Below the pieces are notes generated by a model. It saw only the letters and a list, made by a program, of their open reading frames with translations. It made no database searches and was not told the origin of the DNA. Of a DNA stretch of 64,000 nt, positions 20,111 through 28,684 are shown one piece after another. The position numbers and the translations under genes are program-made. The stretch's first letter is position 1; each line of letters starts with the position of its first letter. Source of the DNA: Natronoarchaeum rubrum (lineage in GTDB: Archaea; Halobacteriota; Halobacteria; Halobacteriales; Natronoarchaeaceae); contig NZ_JANHDP010000004.1 in the NCBI RefSeq assembly GCF_024494695.1, forward strand, positions 1 through 64,000, given 5' to 3'.

Positions 20111-21003
20111 GCTGGCAGCTCGTCGCCCGCAAAGATTTCGAGGACACGGTGCGCTCGAAGATGATCTGGTCGATCGTCGCGGTGTTCGTCCTGCTGATGG
20201 GGATCGTCGGCGTCGGCACGACCGCCGGCGGGTCGGGCGATCCGACCGCGTCGGACGTGATCGGACTGTTCGTCTCGCTGGCGGGCAACCTGTTGATCCC
20301 GGTCACCGCGCTGGTCGTCGGCTACATGGCGATCGTCGGCGAGCGCCAGTCCGGCAGCCTGCGCGTGCTCTTTGGCCTCTCGCACAGCAGGCGAGACGTG
20401 GTCGCCGGGAAGTACGCCAGCAGGATCTCGGTGATGGTGCTGGTCGCGCTGGTGACGCTCTCGGTCGCCGCGGTGATGATCCTCGGCATCGTCGGCTCGC
20501 TCCCGCTCGGCACGTTCGGGCCGTTCCTCGTCCTTACGGTGCTGCTCGCGGCGGCGTTCACGGCGCTGGCGGTCGGCGTCTCCGCGATGACCGACACGCG
20601 CATGCAGGCGATGGGCGGCGCCATCGGTAGCTACGTCGGCTTCGCGCTGCTGTGGCATCCGTTCGTCGCGGGCGTTCACTACCTCGTCGAGGGTGAACTC
20701 GCCGGGCTCGACGCGCCGGGTTGGTACTTCCTCCTGCTCCGCCTGGACCCGATGACGGCCTACCGGCAGTCGATCAGCGCGCTGACCGAGCAGTACCAGT
20801 GGCCCCTGATCGGCTGGACGAACATCGTCGAGGACATCCCCGCGGAACAGGCGGGCGGTGACAGCCTGCTGCTGACGAACCGCGTCGCCGGCGACCTGCC
20901 GTTCTACCTCACCGAGTGGTTCGGCGCGGTCGTGTTGCTGGCCTGGGTCGTCGTCCCGGTCGCGCTGGGCTACTGGCGGTTCCAGCGGGCCGACCTGAAC
21001 TGA
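20107..21003 (+). CDS. ABC-2 type transporter permease
   Basis: This 298-residue membrane protein has six predicted helices (about 20-42, 57-79, 110-133, 140-162, 170-190, 270-292). The N-terminal VARKDFEDTVRSKMIWSIVAVFVLLMG and VGERQSGSLRVLFGLSHSRRDVVAGKY are typical of ABC-2/NosY-like permeases. A large extracellular loop lies between helices 5 and 6. ATG 20107 overlaps the ATPase stop (ATGA). Confidence 0.9.
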   Translation: MSWQLVARKDFEDTVRSKMIWSIVAVFVLLMGIVGVGTTAGGSGDPTASDVIGLFVSLAGNLLIPVTALVVGYMAIVGERQSGSLRVLFGLSHSRRDVVAGKYASRISVMVLVALVTLSVAAVMILGIVGSLPLGTFGPFLVLTVLLAAAFTALAVGVSAMTDTRMQAMGGAIGSYVGFALLWHPFVAGVHYLVEGELAGLDAPGWYFLLLRLDPMTAYRQSISALTEQYQWPLIGWTNIVEDIPAEQAGGDSLLLTNRVAGDLPFYLTEWFGAVVLLAWVVVPVALGYWRFQRADLN

Positions 21004-21082
21004 AAACAGCATCAGCGATCGCGGCGAGACGCCGAATCCGCGCCGCGATACGTCGCACAGAAACCCGCTGAACGCCGCGCAA

Positions 21083-21157
21083 TTCGGCCCTCCGCAGACC
21101 TCCACGCTTCGGCCCTCCGCAGACCTCCACGCTTCGGCCCTCCGCCGAACTCCACGT
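21083..21157. repeat. Three tandem 25-bp repeats
   Basis: The unit begins TTCGGCCCTCCGC. Copies are at 21083-21107 and 21108-21132 (identical) and 21133-21157 (four changes), in the 194-bp gap between the permease and dcd, 3' of both genes. There is no spacer between units, so it is not CRISPR. No gene is visible in this gap. Confidence 0.85.
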
Positions 21158-21197
21158 CCTTCGCCGCGAAGGTTCGGCGATCACTCCGCGATACGCC

Positions 21198-21785
21198 TCA
21201 CTGATCCCCGCCGAACTCCCGATCGCCGCCGATCTTCGACGCTTGCGGCCCGGACTGGTCCTGATACTTCGAGCCGCGTTCGGCGCCGTAGGGGCGCTCG
21301 GCAGGGGTCGACAGTTCGGTAAAGGTGAGCTGCGAGATGCGCATGTCGGGCGCGAGCGCGACCGGCGCGGCGCCGAGGTTCGAGAGTTCGAGCGTGATCT
21401 GGCCCTTGTAGCCGGGATCGCACAGCCCCGCCGTGGCGTGGACCACGATCGCCAGTCGCCCGAGCGAGGACCGGCCCTCGACGTGAGCGATCAGGTCGTT
21501 CGGGATCTCGACGCGTTCCTTGGTCGTCCCGAGCACGAAGTCGCCGGGATGGAGGATGAACTCGCCGCCTTCGTCGACGACGGTCTCGGAGACGTACTCG
21601 TCGACCTCCTGGCTGCTATCGGGGTGGATACAGGGGATGTTGGTGCGCTGGAACTCCAGGAACTCGCGGCCGAGCCGCAGGTCGACGCTGGCGGGCTGAA
21701 TCTGGATGTCCGGGTCGTCGAGCGGCTCGACCACGAGGTCGCCGTCCTCGAGGCGCCGCAGGATGTCCGCGTCCGAGAGGATCAT
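21198..21785 (-). CDS. dcd: dCTP deaminase
   Basis: This is a 195-residue trimeric hydrolase of the dUTPase fold. [24 protein letters not shown] opens the protein. [31 protein letters not shown] (about 110-140) carries the catalytic Ser/Arg/Glu set, and [20 protein letters not shown] is the C-terminal flap. It converts dCTP to dUTP for dTTP synthesis (or to dUMP in bifunctional relatives; that distinction cannot be made here). The start was placed at ATG 21785, the conserved beginning. Confidence 0.95.
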   Translation of the reverse strand: MILSDADILRRLEDGDLVVEPLDDPDIQIQPASVDLRLGREFLEFQRTNIPCIHPDSSQEVDEYVSETVVDEGGEFILHPGDFVLGTTKERVEIPNDLIAHVEGRSSLGRLAIVVHATAGLCDPGYKGQITLELSNLGAAPVALAPDMRISQLTFTELSTPAERPYGAERGSKYQDQSGPQASKIGGDREFGGDQ

Positions 21786-22004
21786 ACCGGGTAGGAGCGC
21801 ACCGGGGGCTAAAATTCTTCCCGACTCTCGGCGTCGGGTTGGCGCGGACGCCGCGGCGTCCCGACGCCGGCTCCGCGCTCTGCTGCGCCCCGACTCCGCG
21901 TCGACGCCGACGACGCCGCCGTGACCGCGCCAACGTGACATCGGCTACGTCGGGGCGAGCTTGGCGTCGTCAGTCGCGCCTGCCTCGCGCGGGCGCGATG
22001 AGCA

Positions 22005-22013
22005 ATCATATAG
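22005..22013 (+). promoter_or_regulatory. TATA box of pth2-truD
   Basis: ATCATATAG is centred 28 nt before ATG 22037 and so decides against the upstream in-frame ATG at 21998. The transcript would be leaderless. Confidence 0.6.
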
Positions 22014-22036
22014 GGATCCGCGCGGGAGTCACGAGC

Positions 22037-22375
22037 ATGAAACAGGCGATCGTCGCGCGGACTGACATCGACATGGGGCAAGGGAAACTCGCGGCGCAGG
22101 TCGCCCACGCGTCGCTGTCGGCCTACGAGGACACCGGCGAACGAGCCCGACGAGAGTGGAAAGGCGAGGGCCAGAAGAAAGTGGTGCTGAAGGAGGCCGG
22201 CGAGCAAGCGCTGTTCGAACTTGCCGACATCGCGGAGCGCAAGGGCCTCCCGCACGCCATCATTCGCGACGCGGGCCACACCCAGCTCGACCCGGGGACG
22301 GTGACGGCGCTGGCGATCGGCCCCGGCGACGAGGAACTGATCGACGAAGTGACCGGCGACCTCTCGCTGTACTGA
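22037..22375 (+). CDS. pth2: Peptidyl-tRNA hydrolase, archaeal type (Pth2)
   Basis: This 112-residue protein recycles tRNA from prematurely released peptidyl-t[32 protein letters not shown] (residues 2-30) contains the catalytic Lys/Gln-His region. [35 protein letters not shown] and the terminal DLSLY complete the Pth2 signature. Its length is normal for the family. The stop overlaps the truD ATG by one base. Confidence 0.96.
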   Translation: MKQAIVARTDIDMGQGKLAAQVAHASLSAYEDTGERARREWKGEGQKKVVLKEAGEQALFELADIAERKGLPHAIIRDAGHTQLDPGTVTALAIGPGDEELIDEVTGDLSLY

Positions 22376-23742
22376 TGCGCGAGGCACACCCGACCGAGCG
22401 CGCGGTGGGGATGGCGTGGTACGTGAGCGACGCCGACGGTACCGGCGGCCGGCTGCGCGACGCCGACGAGGACTTCCGGGTGCGCGAGATCGAGCGCTTC
22501 GAGACCGAGTCGGTCGACGCCGATCCCGGCGGCTACCCCCACGTCGTCCTGCGCGCCGAGCTGCGCGGGTGGGACACCAACGACTTCGCCGCCCGACTGT
22601 CCGACGGGCTGGGAATCAGCCGCGAGCGCGTCTCCTGGGCCGGCACGAAGGACAAACACGCCGTGACGACACAGCTGTTCAGCGTCCGCGACGTCGATCC
22701 CGACGCCGTCACGGCGTTTCGCGACGCCGCGTCGGAGATCCGCGACGCCGACGTCGAGGTGCTCGGGCGCGCGGGACGGAGCATCGAATTCGGCGACCTG
22801 GTCGGCAACGAGTTCGAGATCGTCGTCAGCGACGCCGACCGGCCCGAGCAGGCGGAGGCCGTGGCGTCGGAGCTTCGCTCCTTCGGCGGGGATGAGACGC
22901 AGATCGGCGTCCCGAACTACTTCGGCCAGCAGCGCTTCGGCAGCCAGCGCCCGGTCACCCACGAGGTCGGCCTCCACGTCGTGCGCGGCGAGTGGGAGGA
23001 GGCCGTGCTGTCGTACGTCGGCAACCCATCCGAAAGCGAGCCGGAGGGGACCCAAGAAGCGCGGGCGCGGGCCGACGACGCGGCGTCGGGCGATCGCGAC
23101 TGGGGGAGAGTGTTAGAGGACTACCCCCGGCGACTGCGCTACGAGCGCTCGATGCTGCACTCGCTGGCCGAGAGCGGCGGGACCGAGCCCGAGCACTTCC
23201 GCGAGGCGCTGGAGACGGTTCCCAGCAACCTCCAGCGGCTGTTCGTCCACGCGGCCCAGTCGTACGTCTTCAATCTGATCCTCTCCGAGCGCCTCGAACG
23301 AGGGCTGCCGTTCGACCGCCCGGTCGAGGGCGACGTGGCGTGCTTCTCGGATCGCTCGGCGCCGGGCGAGCTGGTGGTCCCCGACACCGACCGGCTCCAG
23401 CGCGTGACCGGAGAGCGCGTCGAGACGATGGCGCGCCACTGCGAGCGCGGGCGAGCGTTCGTGACGGCGCCGCTGGTCGGGACCGAAACGGACCTGGCCG
23501 ACGGCGAGCAGGGCGAGATCGAGCGGGAGGTCTTAGACGAGTTAGATCTCGACCCCGCCGACTTCGATCTACCCGGCGAGTTCGACTCGACGGGGACGCG
23601 ACGGGCGATCCTCGTCCGGACCGATCTCGACGTGAGCGTCGAGGGCGACGATGTCGGCGTGAACTTCGCGCTGCCGAAGGGATCGTACGCGACGGTCGTG
23701 CTCCGGGAGTTCCTGAAGGCCGATCCGATCGACCTCGGATAG
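22375..23742 (+). CDS. truD: tRNA pseudouridine(13) synthase TruD
   Basis: This 455-residue protein isomerises U13 in t[16 protein letters not shown] places the catalytic Asp at residue 93. [49 protein letters not shown] and [14 protein letters not shown] are TruD motifs, the middle one from the TRUD insertion domain. ATG 22375 overlaps the pth2 stop, giving a two-gene operon that is common in haloarchaea. Confidence 0.95.
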   Translation: MREAHPTERAVGMAWYVSDADGTGGRLRDADEDFRVREIERFETESVDADPGGYPHVVLRAELRGWDTNDFAARLSDGLGISRERVSWAGTKDKHAVTTQLFSVRDVDPDAVTAFRDAASEIRDADVEVLGRAGRSIEFGDLVGNEFEIVVSDADRPEQAEAVASELRSFGGDETQIGVPNYFGQQRFGSQRPVTHEVGLHVVRGEWEEAVLSYVGNPSESEPEGTQEARARADDAASGDRDWGRVLEDYPRRLRYERSMLHSLAESGGTEPEHFREALETVPSNLQRLFVHAAQSYVFNLILSERLERGLPFDRPVEGDVACFSDRSAPGELVVPDTDRLQRVTGERVETMARHCERGRAFVTAPLVGTETDLADGEQGEIEREVLDELDLDPADFDLPGEFDSTGTRRAILVRTDLDVSVEGDDVGVNFALPKGSYATVVLREFLKADPIDLG

Positions 23743-23884
23743 CACGGCGATTCCTGACCTGTCGTCGAGCGATCGAGCGATGACGTCTCCGCAGGTCGGC
23801 GCCGCTCCTCTTCGGGTGTCGGTACACCATCCCGCCGGATCGGCGCACGAAGCCTTATCTCCCGCGTCGTGGTCACACCACGTG

Positions 23885-24376
23885 ATGCACAGCCGCCGGC
23901 TTCAGGAGCGACTCGACGCCGCGATCGAGGAGGGGTGGCAGATCGAGCGGGAGACGCCGGACCGGGTCGTGCTCGTCCGACGCAGCTACGGCAGCGTCGG
24001 CATCCACATCCTGCTGGCCGTGTTCACCGCGTGGTGGTCGTTCGCCGTGTTCAACCTGCTGTACGCCGGCTACTCCTATCTCGAAGAGTCCGAGCGGCGG
24101 GTGCTGCGGGAGCCGTCGGAGGAGGTCTGCCCCGAGTGCGGAGCGGCGTCGCGCCCGGGCGCGGAGTTCTGCCGAGAGTGCGGTGCGGACCTCGACCGAG
24201 GGGCTATCGGTCGAGGAGCTGCTGATCGAGGGGCGACTGGCGAGACGGCGGGCGAGCCGAGAAGCTGTCCCCAGTGCGATGCGGTGGTCGACGACGGCGA
24301 CCGCTACTGTCCGAACTGCGGCGCCGAACTGGCCGAGACGGCAGCCAGTCGGCGCGACGAATCGAATGAGGGGTGA
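23885..24376 (+). CDS. Zinc-ribbon membrane protein
   Basis: This 163-residue protein has an N-terminal domain LQERLDAAIEEGWQIERETPDRVVLVRRSYGS, one or two membrane helices (about 40-64, IHILLAVFTAWWSFAVFNLLYAGYSYL) and two C-terminal zinc ribbons (CPECG...CRECG at about 82-100; CPQCD...CPNCG at about 130-148). The layout resembles haloarchaeal proteins of unknown function that may hold partners at the membrane. ATG 23885 precedes the conserved MHSRRLQERLD. No operon partner is obvious. Confidence 0.82.
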   Translation: MHSRRLQERLDAAIEEGWQIERETPDRVVLVRRSYGSVGIHILLAVFTAWWSFAVFNLLYAGYSYLEESERRVLREPSEEVCPECGAASRPGAEFCRECGADLDRGAIGRGAADRGATGETAGEPRSCPQCDAVVDDGDRYCPNCGAELAETAASRRDESNEG

Positions 24377-24535
24377 GTCGGACGAGTTGTGATGAGTCGA
24401 ACGAGTTATAGGTCGAGCGACGAGTAACCGACGGGCGAACTCCTGACGAGCAAAGAATGAACGCCCGACGAGCGGCCGGGCGATAGCCGAACGGAAAGCG
24501 CGCCGCTTTACCGGGTGGACGCCGTTGCGGCGTAC

Positions 24536-25255
24536 ATGGAGTGTGGGCGTTGCGCCAGCTCGCTCGAGCGGCCGGGAGACTACTGTCTGGTCTGTAACAC
24601 CGGCAACGCCGACACCGTGGTACTCGACCTCGATCGCGACCGGGCGACGGTGACGATGCTCGACGACGACGACGTGCTCGGCGAGACGACGGTGACGACG
24701 ATGCCCGAGGAGGAGGGCGAGAGCGCGGTGATCGAACTCCGGAACTACGCGGGGAAGATCGCCGACGAGATCCGGCGCAAGCGTCCCGACGAAGTGTACG
24801 CGACCGGCGATCGCGAGGTGCTGCGGGCGATCCGCGGCCAGTCCCACCACGAGTTCTACCGCGTCACTGGCGAGGATCCGGTCGAGACGGTGATCGAACG
24901 CCGCGGCGAGCGCGCGCTGGAGGTCGTCGACCTGCCGCCGATGGAGAAACTCGGCGGCTCCCACACGACGCTGATCGGTAGTCGGGACGGGCGCCGGGCC
25001 GTCCAGACCGTCGCGGAACACCCCCACGTCAAGAAGGTGATCCCGGGGCCGATCGACGCGGGCGGCACCGGCTCCCAGTCCGGACTGCGTGCGAAGGTCA
25101 CGCGGGCGGACGGGAACGGGAACGTCCGTCTACTGTTGCGGGACGGCTCCAGCGTCCAGGAGAACCGCATCGTGACGACCGCCCGCGACATCGACGGCGG
25201 CGAGCGGGTTCGAGAGGATCTCAACGAGGCGCTCGACGACGCTGATCTGTACTGA
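24536..25255 (+). CDS. DUF2103-type metal-binding protein
   Basis: This 239-residue protein has an N-terminal rubredoxin-like ribbon MECGRCASSLERPGDYCLVCNTGNAD and an alpha/beta body (VLDLDRDRATVTMLDDDDVLGETTVT...). A conserved central segment reads KLGGSHTTLIGSRDGRRAVQTVAEHPHVKKVIPGPIDAGG. This fits archaeal DUF2103 proteins, whose role is unknown. ATG 24536 is preferred over GTG 24515 because the ribbon starts there and a CGCTTTACC element lies about 30 nt upstream. It is the last gene before the replication origin. Confidence 0.8.
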   Translation: MECGRCASSLERPGDYCLVCNTGNADTVVLDLDRDRATVTMLDDDDVLGETTVTTMPEEEGESAVIELRNYAGKIADEIRRKRPDEVYATGDREVLRAIRGQSHHEFYRVTGEDPVETVIERRGERALEVVDLPPMEKLGGSHTTLIGSRDGRRAVQTVAEHPHVKKVIPGPIDAGGTGSQSGLRAKVTRADGNGNVRLLLRDGSSVQENRIVTTARDIDGGERVREDLNEALDDADLY

Positions 25256-25325
25256 TGGCGCTGACGGTGGCACGAACGTCGCCGGAACTGACGACGTGAC
25301 ACGGAACGGGACGCCGACCCACACA

Positions 25326-25344
25326 CCACCGTGTCGAGTGTTCC
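25326..25344 (-). repeat. ORB-like element 1
   Basis: CCACCGTGTCGAGTGTTCC, minus orientation relative to the G-run; outermost upstream copy. Confidence 0.8.
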
Positions 25345-25412
25345 TCGGGCGAGCGTGCCGGCTCCTGCAGGCGATTTCTTCTCGTTCGTCGAGGAATCGT
25401 CTGACGGAGTCA

Positions 25413-25432
25413 CCCCACGTTGTCGAGTGTTA
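25413..25432 (-). repeat. ORB-like element 2 (diverged)
   Basis: CCCCACGTTGTCGAGTGTTA, minus orientation, with one change in the ACACGG half compared with copy 3. Confidence 0.75.
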
Positions 25433-25478
25433 GCCGAGTACCGGCGGGGCGGGAATGTGATCTCGTTCCGGTCACTCA

Positions 25479-25499
25479 CCCCACCGTGTCGAGTGTTCC
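25479..25499 (-). repeat. ORB-like element 3
   Basis: Minus orientation, core CCCACCGTGTCGAGTGTTCC; full match to the downstream copy at 27428. Confidence 0.8.
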
Positions 25500-25647
25500 G
25501 GTCAGGAGGTGGGGAGGGGGTCGACGAGGGAGCGATCTCGGTTCGAACGTTACTTAACGTAGGTAACCGCTAGAAGCAATTCGAACCCCAACAGCGGTCA
25601 GTCCGGTGCGAGAGGTTCACGGCGTTGCCTCGTCGTGGTACATGCGC

Positions 25648-25753
25648 CACGGATCAGTGAACACGGATCAGCGGCCACAGATCAGCGGCCACAGATCAGC
25701 GAACACGCGACACGGTGGGGCCAGCAGAAACGACGGCGGCACCGATCAGCGGT
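25648..25753 (+). repeat. 14-bp iterons next to ORB 4
   Basis: Four contiguous 14-bp units (25648-25661, 25662-25675, 25676-25689, 25690-25703) share CACRGATCAGCGGC, and a fifth, diverged unit lies at 25740-25753 (CACCGATCAGCGGT). The fourth runs directly into the ORB-like element at 25701. Iterons are known from plasmid and some chromosomal origins. Confidence 0.8.
25701..25720 (+). repeat. ORB-like element 4
   Basis: GAACACGCGACACGGTGGGG, plus orientation, abutting the last contiguous iteron. Confidence 0.8.
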
Positions 25754-25794
25754 GATCGGTCGACGCCGCGACGGTCCGCGATCCGCCCGCTCCG

Positions 25795-25815
25795 CAAACA
25801 CTCGACGGGGAGGGG
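25795..25815 (+). repeat. ORB-like element 5 (diverged)
   Basis: Plus orientation, AACACTCGACGGGGAGGGG; the ACACGG part is shortened. It borders the AT-rich stretch, and a further half-element GCACTCGACACG lies at 25849-25860. Confidence 0.65.
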
Positions 25816-25820
25816 TGTTC

Positions 25821-25845
25821 TAGTAAATAAAAGTTTATATCACAC
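25821..25845. other. AT-rich candidate duplex-unwinding element
   Basis: TAGTAAATAAAAGTTTATAT is one of the longest AT-rich runs in this GC-rich region. It lies between ORB 5 and the orc1 promoter, where unwinding would be expected. Confidence 0.6.
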
Positions 25846-25863
25846 GACGCACTCGACACGCCG

Positions 25864-25885
25864 GTTTTATGTAGGACCTGTCCTA
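25864..25885 (+). promoter_or_regulatory. orc1 promoter with overlapping palindrome
   Basis: TATA element GTTTTATG (25864-25871) is centred 29 nt before ATG 25897. A palindrome TAGGAC-CT-GTCCTA (25872-25885) sits just downstream, where it would cover the preinitiation complex. Autoregulation by Orc1 or control by another factor is possible. Confidence 0.5.
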
Positions 25886-25896
25886 GAATTTCGTCA

Positions 25897-27129
25897 ATGC
25901 CGCTGTTCGATCGGGACACGACCATCTTCCGCGACGAGGATGTCCTGCGGGAAGACTATCAGCCCGATTCGATCCAGGAGCGCGACGAGGAGCTCGACGC
26001 GTACAAGACCGCGCTGCAGCCGGTGGTCAACGGCGCCCAGCCGCGGAACGTCTTCCTCTACGGGAAGACAGGTGTGGGCAAGACCGTCGCGACGCGCTTC
26101 CTGCTCGATCACCTTCGCCGGGACGTCGAGGAGTACGACGACGTCGACCTGTCGATCGTCTGGCTGAACTGTAACAACCTCACCAGCTCCTACCAAGTTG
26201 CGGCCAATCTGGTCAACGAGCTACGACCGGCCAACGAGCAGATCAGCACGACGGGCTATCCCCAGCAGAAAATTTTCGACATGCTCTACGACGAGTTAGA
26301 GCGGTTGGGCGGGACGGTGCTGATCGTACTCGACGAGATCGATCACATCGGAGACGACGACGACCTGCTGTACGAGCTTCCGCGAGCGCGTGCGAACGGC
26401 TACCTCTCGTCCGGAAAACCTGGTATCATCGGCATCAGCAACGACTTCAGCTTCCGCAGCGGGCTCTCACCGAAAGTCAAGGACGCGCTCTGCGAGGAGG
26501 AGATCCACTTCTCGCCGTACGTCGCCAGCGAACTCGAGTCGATCCTCGAACAGCGCGCCGCGAAGGCGTTGCACGACGACGTCCTCGCCGACGGCGTCCT
26601 GCCGCTGTGTGCCGCGCTGGCCGCCCAGGACACCGGGAGCGCTCGACAGGCGCTCGACCTACTCTACAAAGCTGGCGACCTCGCTCGCTCTCAGGACGTG
26701 ACGGAAGTGACCGAGAAACACGTGCGCGACGCCCAGCGCGCGCTCGAACGCGGCCGGATCAAGCAGGGGATGGTCGAACTCACGCAGCACGGCCACCTCT
26801 CGCTGGTCGCCGTGCTGAGTCTCGCACTGGAAGAGGAGACGCCGGCGCGCGTTCGCGAAATCTACCCCAGATACCGCTCGGCCGCCGAGTACGTCGGGAC
26901 GAATCCGCTGGTTCGACGCCGGATGCACGACCATCTCTCGGACCTGGCGATGCAGGGTATCCTCCACCGGAACACGCGCAACGAGGGGCGAGCCGGCGGG
27001 AAGTACTACGTCTACGATCTCGACGTCGCCGTCGAGATGGTGATGGACGTCGTCGACGACCTCGAAACCGTCGACCTGCCGCCGACCGTCGTTCGCCAGG
27101 CCGAACAGACTGACCTTACAGCGCACTGA
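25897..27129 (+). CDS. orc1: Origin recognition protein Orc1/Cdc6
   Basis: This 410-residue AAA+ initiator has Walker A GKTGVGKT (56-63), Walker [10 protein letters not shown] (141-149), sensor 1 in IIGISND (about 182) and the C-terminal winged-helix domain (about 290-400, with [20 protein letters not shown] and [21 protein letters not shown]). It binds flanking ORBs and loads MCM. The start fits the leaderless promoter. Its position inside an ORB cluster suggests it acts on this origin. No other replication gene is adjacent. Confidence 0.96.
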   Translation: MPLFDRDTTIFRDEDVLREDYQPDSIQERDEELDAYKTALQPVVNGAQPRNVFLYGKTGVGKTVATRFLLDHLRRDVEEYDDVDLSIVWLNCNNLTSSYQVAANLVNELRPANEQISTTGYPQQKIFDMLYDELERLGGTVLIVLDEIDHIGDDDDLLYELPRARANGYLSSGKPGIIGISNDFSFRSGLSPKVKDALCEEEIHFSPYVASELESILEQRAAKALHDDVLADGVLPLCAALAAQDTGSARQALDLLYKAGDLARSQDVTEVTEKHVRDAQRALERGRIKQGMVELTQHGHLSLVAVLSLALEEETPARVREIYPRYRSAAEYVGTNPLVRRRMHDHLSDLAMQGILHRNTRNEGRAGGKYYVYDLDVAVEMVMDVVDDLETVDLPPTVVRQAEQTDLTAH

Positions 27130-27143
27130 ATAGAACTCGTAGC

Positions 27144-27164
27144 GAACACACGACACGGTGGGGG
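27144..27164 (+). repeat. ORB-like element 6
   Basis: Plus orientation, GAACACACGACACGGTGGGG, 14 nt after the orc1 stop. Confidence 0.8.
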
Positions 27165-27427
27165 ATGTGATCGGTTCACAGTTCTGAGGCGATCGAGAAC
27201 TAAGTGACATCGTCTTGCATGGCGATGGCGAGCATCGGTGAGAAATAGGGTACGTAGCGACCAGAGACGAGGGTTTGCGGACGAGGCAACGATCGGGGGC
27301 GATGCAATTCTAGGGGACGATGAATTCTGGGCGACGATACGATGTGTGCGGACGACGAGACGCAGTTATATCTCGGTCCAAGAGTCGAGCGTTCACGCTC
27401 ACACTACCCCCCTCCCGCCTTCTCTCC
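27165..27427. other. Gene-free part of the origin downstream of orc1
   Basis: I see no gene here: frames are short and unlike haloarchaeal proteins. Short direct repeats such as GACGATGAATTCTGGGCGACGATAC occur near 27316. The section separates ORB 6 from ORBs 7 and 8. Confidence 0.6.
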
Positions 27428-27448
27428 GGAACACTCGACACGGTGGGG
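27428..27448 (+). repeat. ORB-like element 7
   Basis: Plus orientation, best match: AACACTCGACACGGTGGGG followed by another TGGGGG. Confidence 0.85.
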
Positions 27449-27510
27449 TGGGGGTGCCGATAAGACGCTGCTCGACGTAGCGGTTTCGAGGGGTACACCC
27501 TTCGGCCGTA

Positions 27511-27530
27511 GAACACGCGACACGGTGGGG
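27511..27530 (+). repeat. ORB-like element 8
   Basis: GAACACGCGACACGGTGGGG, plus orientation, followed by TGGGGC; identical core to element 4. Confidence 0.8.
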
Positions 27531-27663
27531 TGGGGCTGGCGTGTCACATCCGAGCGCTGCCGGTCCCGAACTATAGAATCGCTCCGTCGACCGTCCCTCG
27601 ACAGCTCGGCACGTCACGACACGCTACTTTTACAAGGAACGTCCTAATTACATCTAATTAGCG

Positions 27664-27876
27664 ATGGCCTCCAGGTACGACGTGGTATTGGCGGTGCTGC
27701 CGCTCCTGATCCTGAGCGGCGTCGTCGTGGAGTCGTTCGCGGGAGCGATCGAACACGTCGCCGGCATCGGCGGCGGCGTCGAACAGTTGCCGCTGGTGAT
27801 TCTCGGCGCCCTCGCTGCGGCCGCGCTGGTCGGTCACGAACTGACGATCTCGCCGCCGACCGCCGAGGAGCACTGA
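27664..27876 (+). CDS. Small two-helix membrane protein
   Basis: This 70-residue protein has helices at about 7-27 ([21 protein letters not shown]) and 41-61 ([21 protein letters not shown]). A TATA-like ACTTTTACA (27625-27633) about 35 nt upstream supports the gene. No function can be assigned. It lies between the origin and rpl37ae. Confidence 0.7.
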   Translation: MASRYDVVLAVLPLLILSGVVVESFAGAIEHVAGIGGGVEQLPLVILGALAAAALVGHELTISPPTAEEH

Positions 27877-27977
27877 GCGTCGACCCCGCGAGTGTGTCGC
27901 CGGTTTCGAGCGCGTCGGCGCCGTGTCCGTCTCGACTCAAAGGGTTTATCCGTGCCGTTGAGCTATCACACGGTACT

Positions 27978-28259
27978 ATGGCCGAAGGCAAGAAGGGACG
28001 GACCGGAAGCGCGGGCCGCTTCGGCGCGCGCTACGGCCGGGTCGCCCGCAAGCGAGTCGCCGAGATCGAGAGCGATATGAACGACGACCACACCTGCCCC
28101 GAGTGCGGCGGCGACACCATCGACCGCGAGGGGACGGGCATCTGGGGCTGCCGGCGCTGCGGCCACAAGTTTGCCGGCGGTACCTACCGCCCCGAGACGC
28201 CGGGCGGGAAGAGCGTCGAGCGATCGATCCGCGCCGCGCTCGCCGAGGACGAGGAGTAA
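27978..28259 (+). CDS. rpl37ae: 50S ribosomal protein L37Ae (eL43)
   Basis: This 93-residue protein has a basic N terminus [30 protein letters not shown] and the zinc ribbon CPECG...[17 protein letters not shown] typical of eL43. It is followed by rpoP after two bases and then pcc1, a conserved archaeal order. AGGGTTTATC (27941-27950) is the likely TATA box of the operon, and ATG 27978 fits its spacing. Confidence 0.96.
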   Translation: MAEGKKGRTGSAGRFGARYGRVARKRVAEIESDMNDDHTCPECGGDTIDREGTGIWGCRRCGHKFAGGTYRPETPGGKSVERSIRAALAEDEE

Positions 28260-28261
28260 CG

Positions 28262-28396
28262 ATGGCGTACAAGTGCTCGCGCTGCAAACGCGACGTCGAA
28301 CTCGACGAGTACGGCGGCGTTCGCTGTCCCTACTGCGGGCACCGGGTGCTCCTCAAGGAGCGGAGCCGCGACGTGAAGGAAGTCGACGTCAACTAG
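28262..28396 (+). CDS. rpoP: DNA-directed RNA polymerase subunit P (Rpb12)
   Basis: This 44-residue zinc-ribbon protein ([33 protein letters not shown]) has the usual CxxC...CxxC pair. It stabilises the Rpb3/Rpb10/Rpb11-like assembly platform. It starts two bases after rpl37ae, and its stop abuts the pcc1 start. Confidence 0.96.
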   Translation: MAYKCSRCKRDVELDEYGGVRCPYCGHRVLLKERSRDVKEVDVN

Positions 28397-28675
28397 ATGG
28401 ACACCCCCGTCCACGAGGCGACGTACGATTTCGAATACGATTCTGCGGACGCGGCATCGATCGTCGAGCGGAGCCTCCGGCGGGAGATCGGGGAGATCGA
28501 CGACGACCGCTCGGGCGTCGCCCTCGAACGCGATGGCCGGACACTCACGGTTCGCGTCGAGGCCGCGGATCTCGTCGCGCTTCGGGCGGCAACCAACACC
28601 TGGCTGTCGCTGATCGACGTCGCGGAGGGCGTTCGCTCGGCCGGGGCCGAGCGCAGCAGGGCTCGATCTGTGTAG
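28397..28675 (+). CDS. pcc1: KEOPS complex subunit Pcc1
   Basis: This 92-residue protein reads EATYDFEYDSADAASIVERSLRREIGEIDDDRSGVALERDGRTLTVRVEAADLVALRAATNTWLSLIDVAEGV, matching Pcc1 (CTAG/Pcc1 family). Pcc1 dimerises Kae1 in KEOPS, which makes t6A37 in tRNA. It follows rpoP without a gap. The end is a short basic tail. Confidence 0.9.
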   Translation: MDTPVHEATYDFEYDSADAASIVERSLRREIGEIDDDRSGVALERDGRTLTVRVEAADLVALRAATNTWLSLIDVAEGVRSAGAERSRARSV

Positions 28676-28684
28676 AACTCTCCT

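Larger units (their letters stand above)
25320..27531. other. oriC: Replication origin (oriC) containing orc1/cdc6
   Basis: An orc1/cdc6 gene is bracketed by two gene-free regions (641 bp upstream, 534 bp downstream). Together they carry eight copies of an ORB-like element with core ACTCGACACGGTGGGG. Five are upstream (three on the minus strand, two on the plus strand) and three are downstream, all plus strand. An AT-rich stretch (25821-25870) suited to duplex unwinding and a set of 14-bp iterons (25648-25753) lie between the upstream ORBs and the gene. Haloarchaeal origins typically pair one orc gene with its own ORB variant. The GC-skew switch was not computed. Confidence 0.88.

Noticed and set aside
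27342..27647. Open frame of 101 codons in the origin region
   Set aside because: It runs through ORB elements 7 and 8, has low-quality composition and no promoter; non-coding origin DNA is the better reading.
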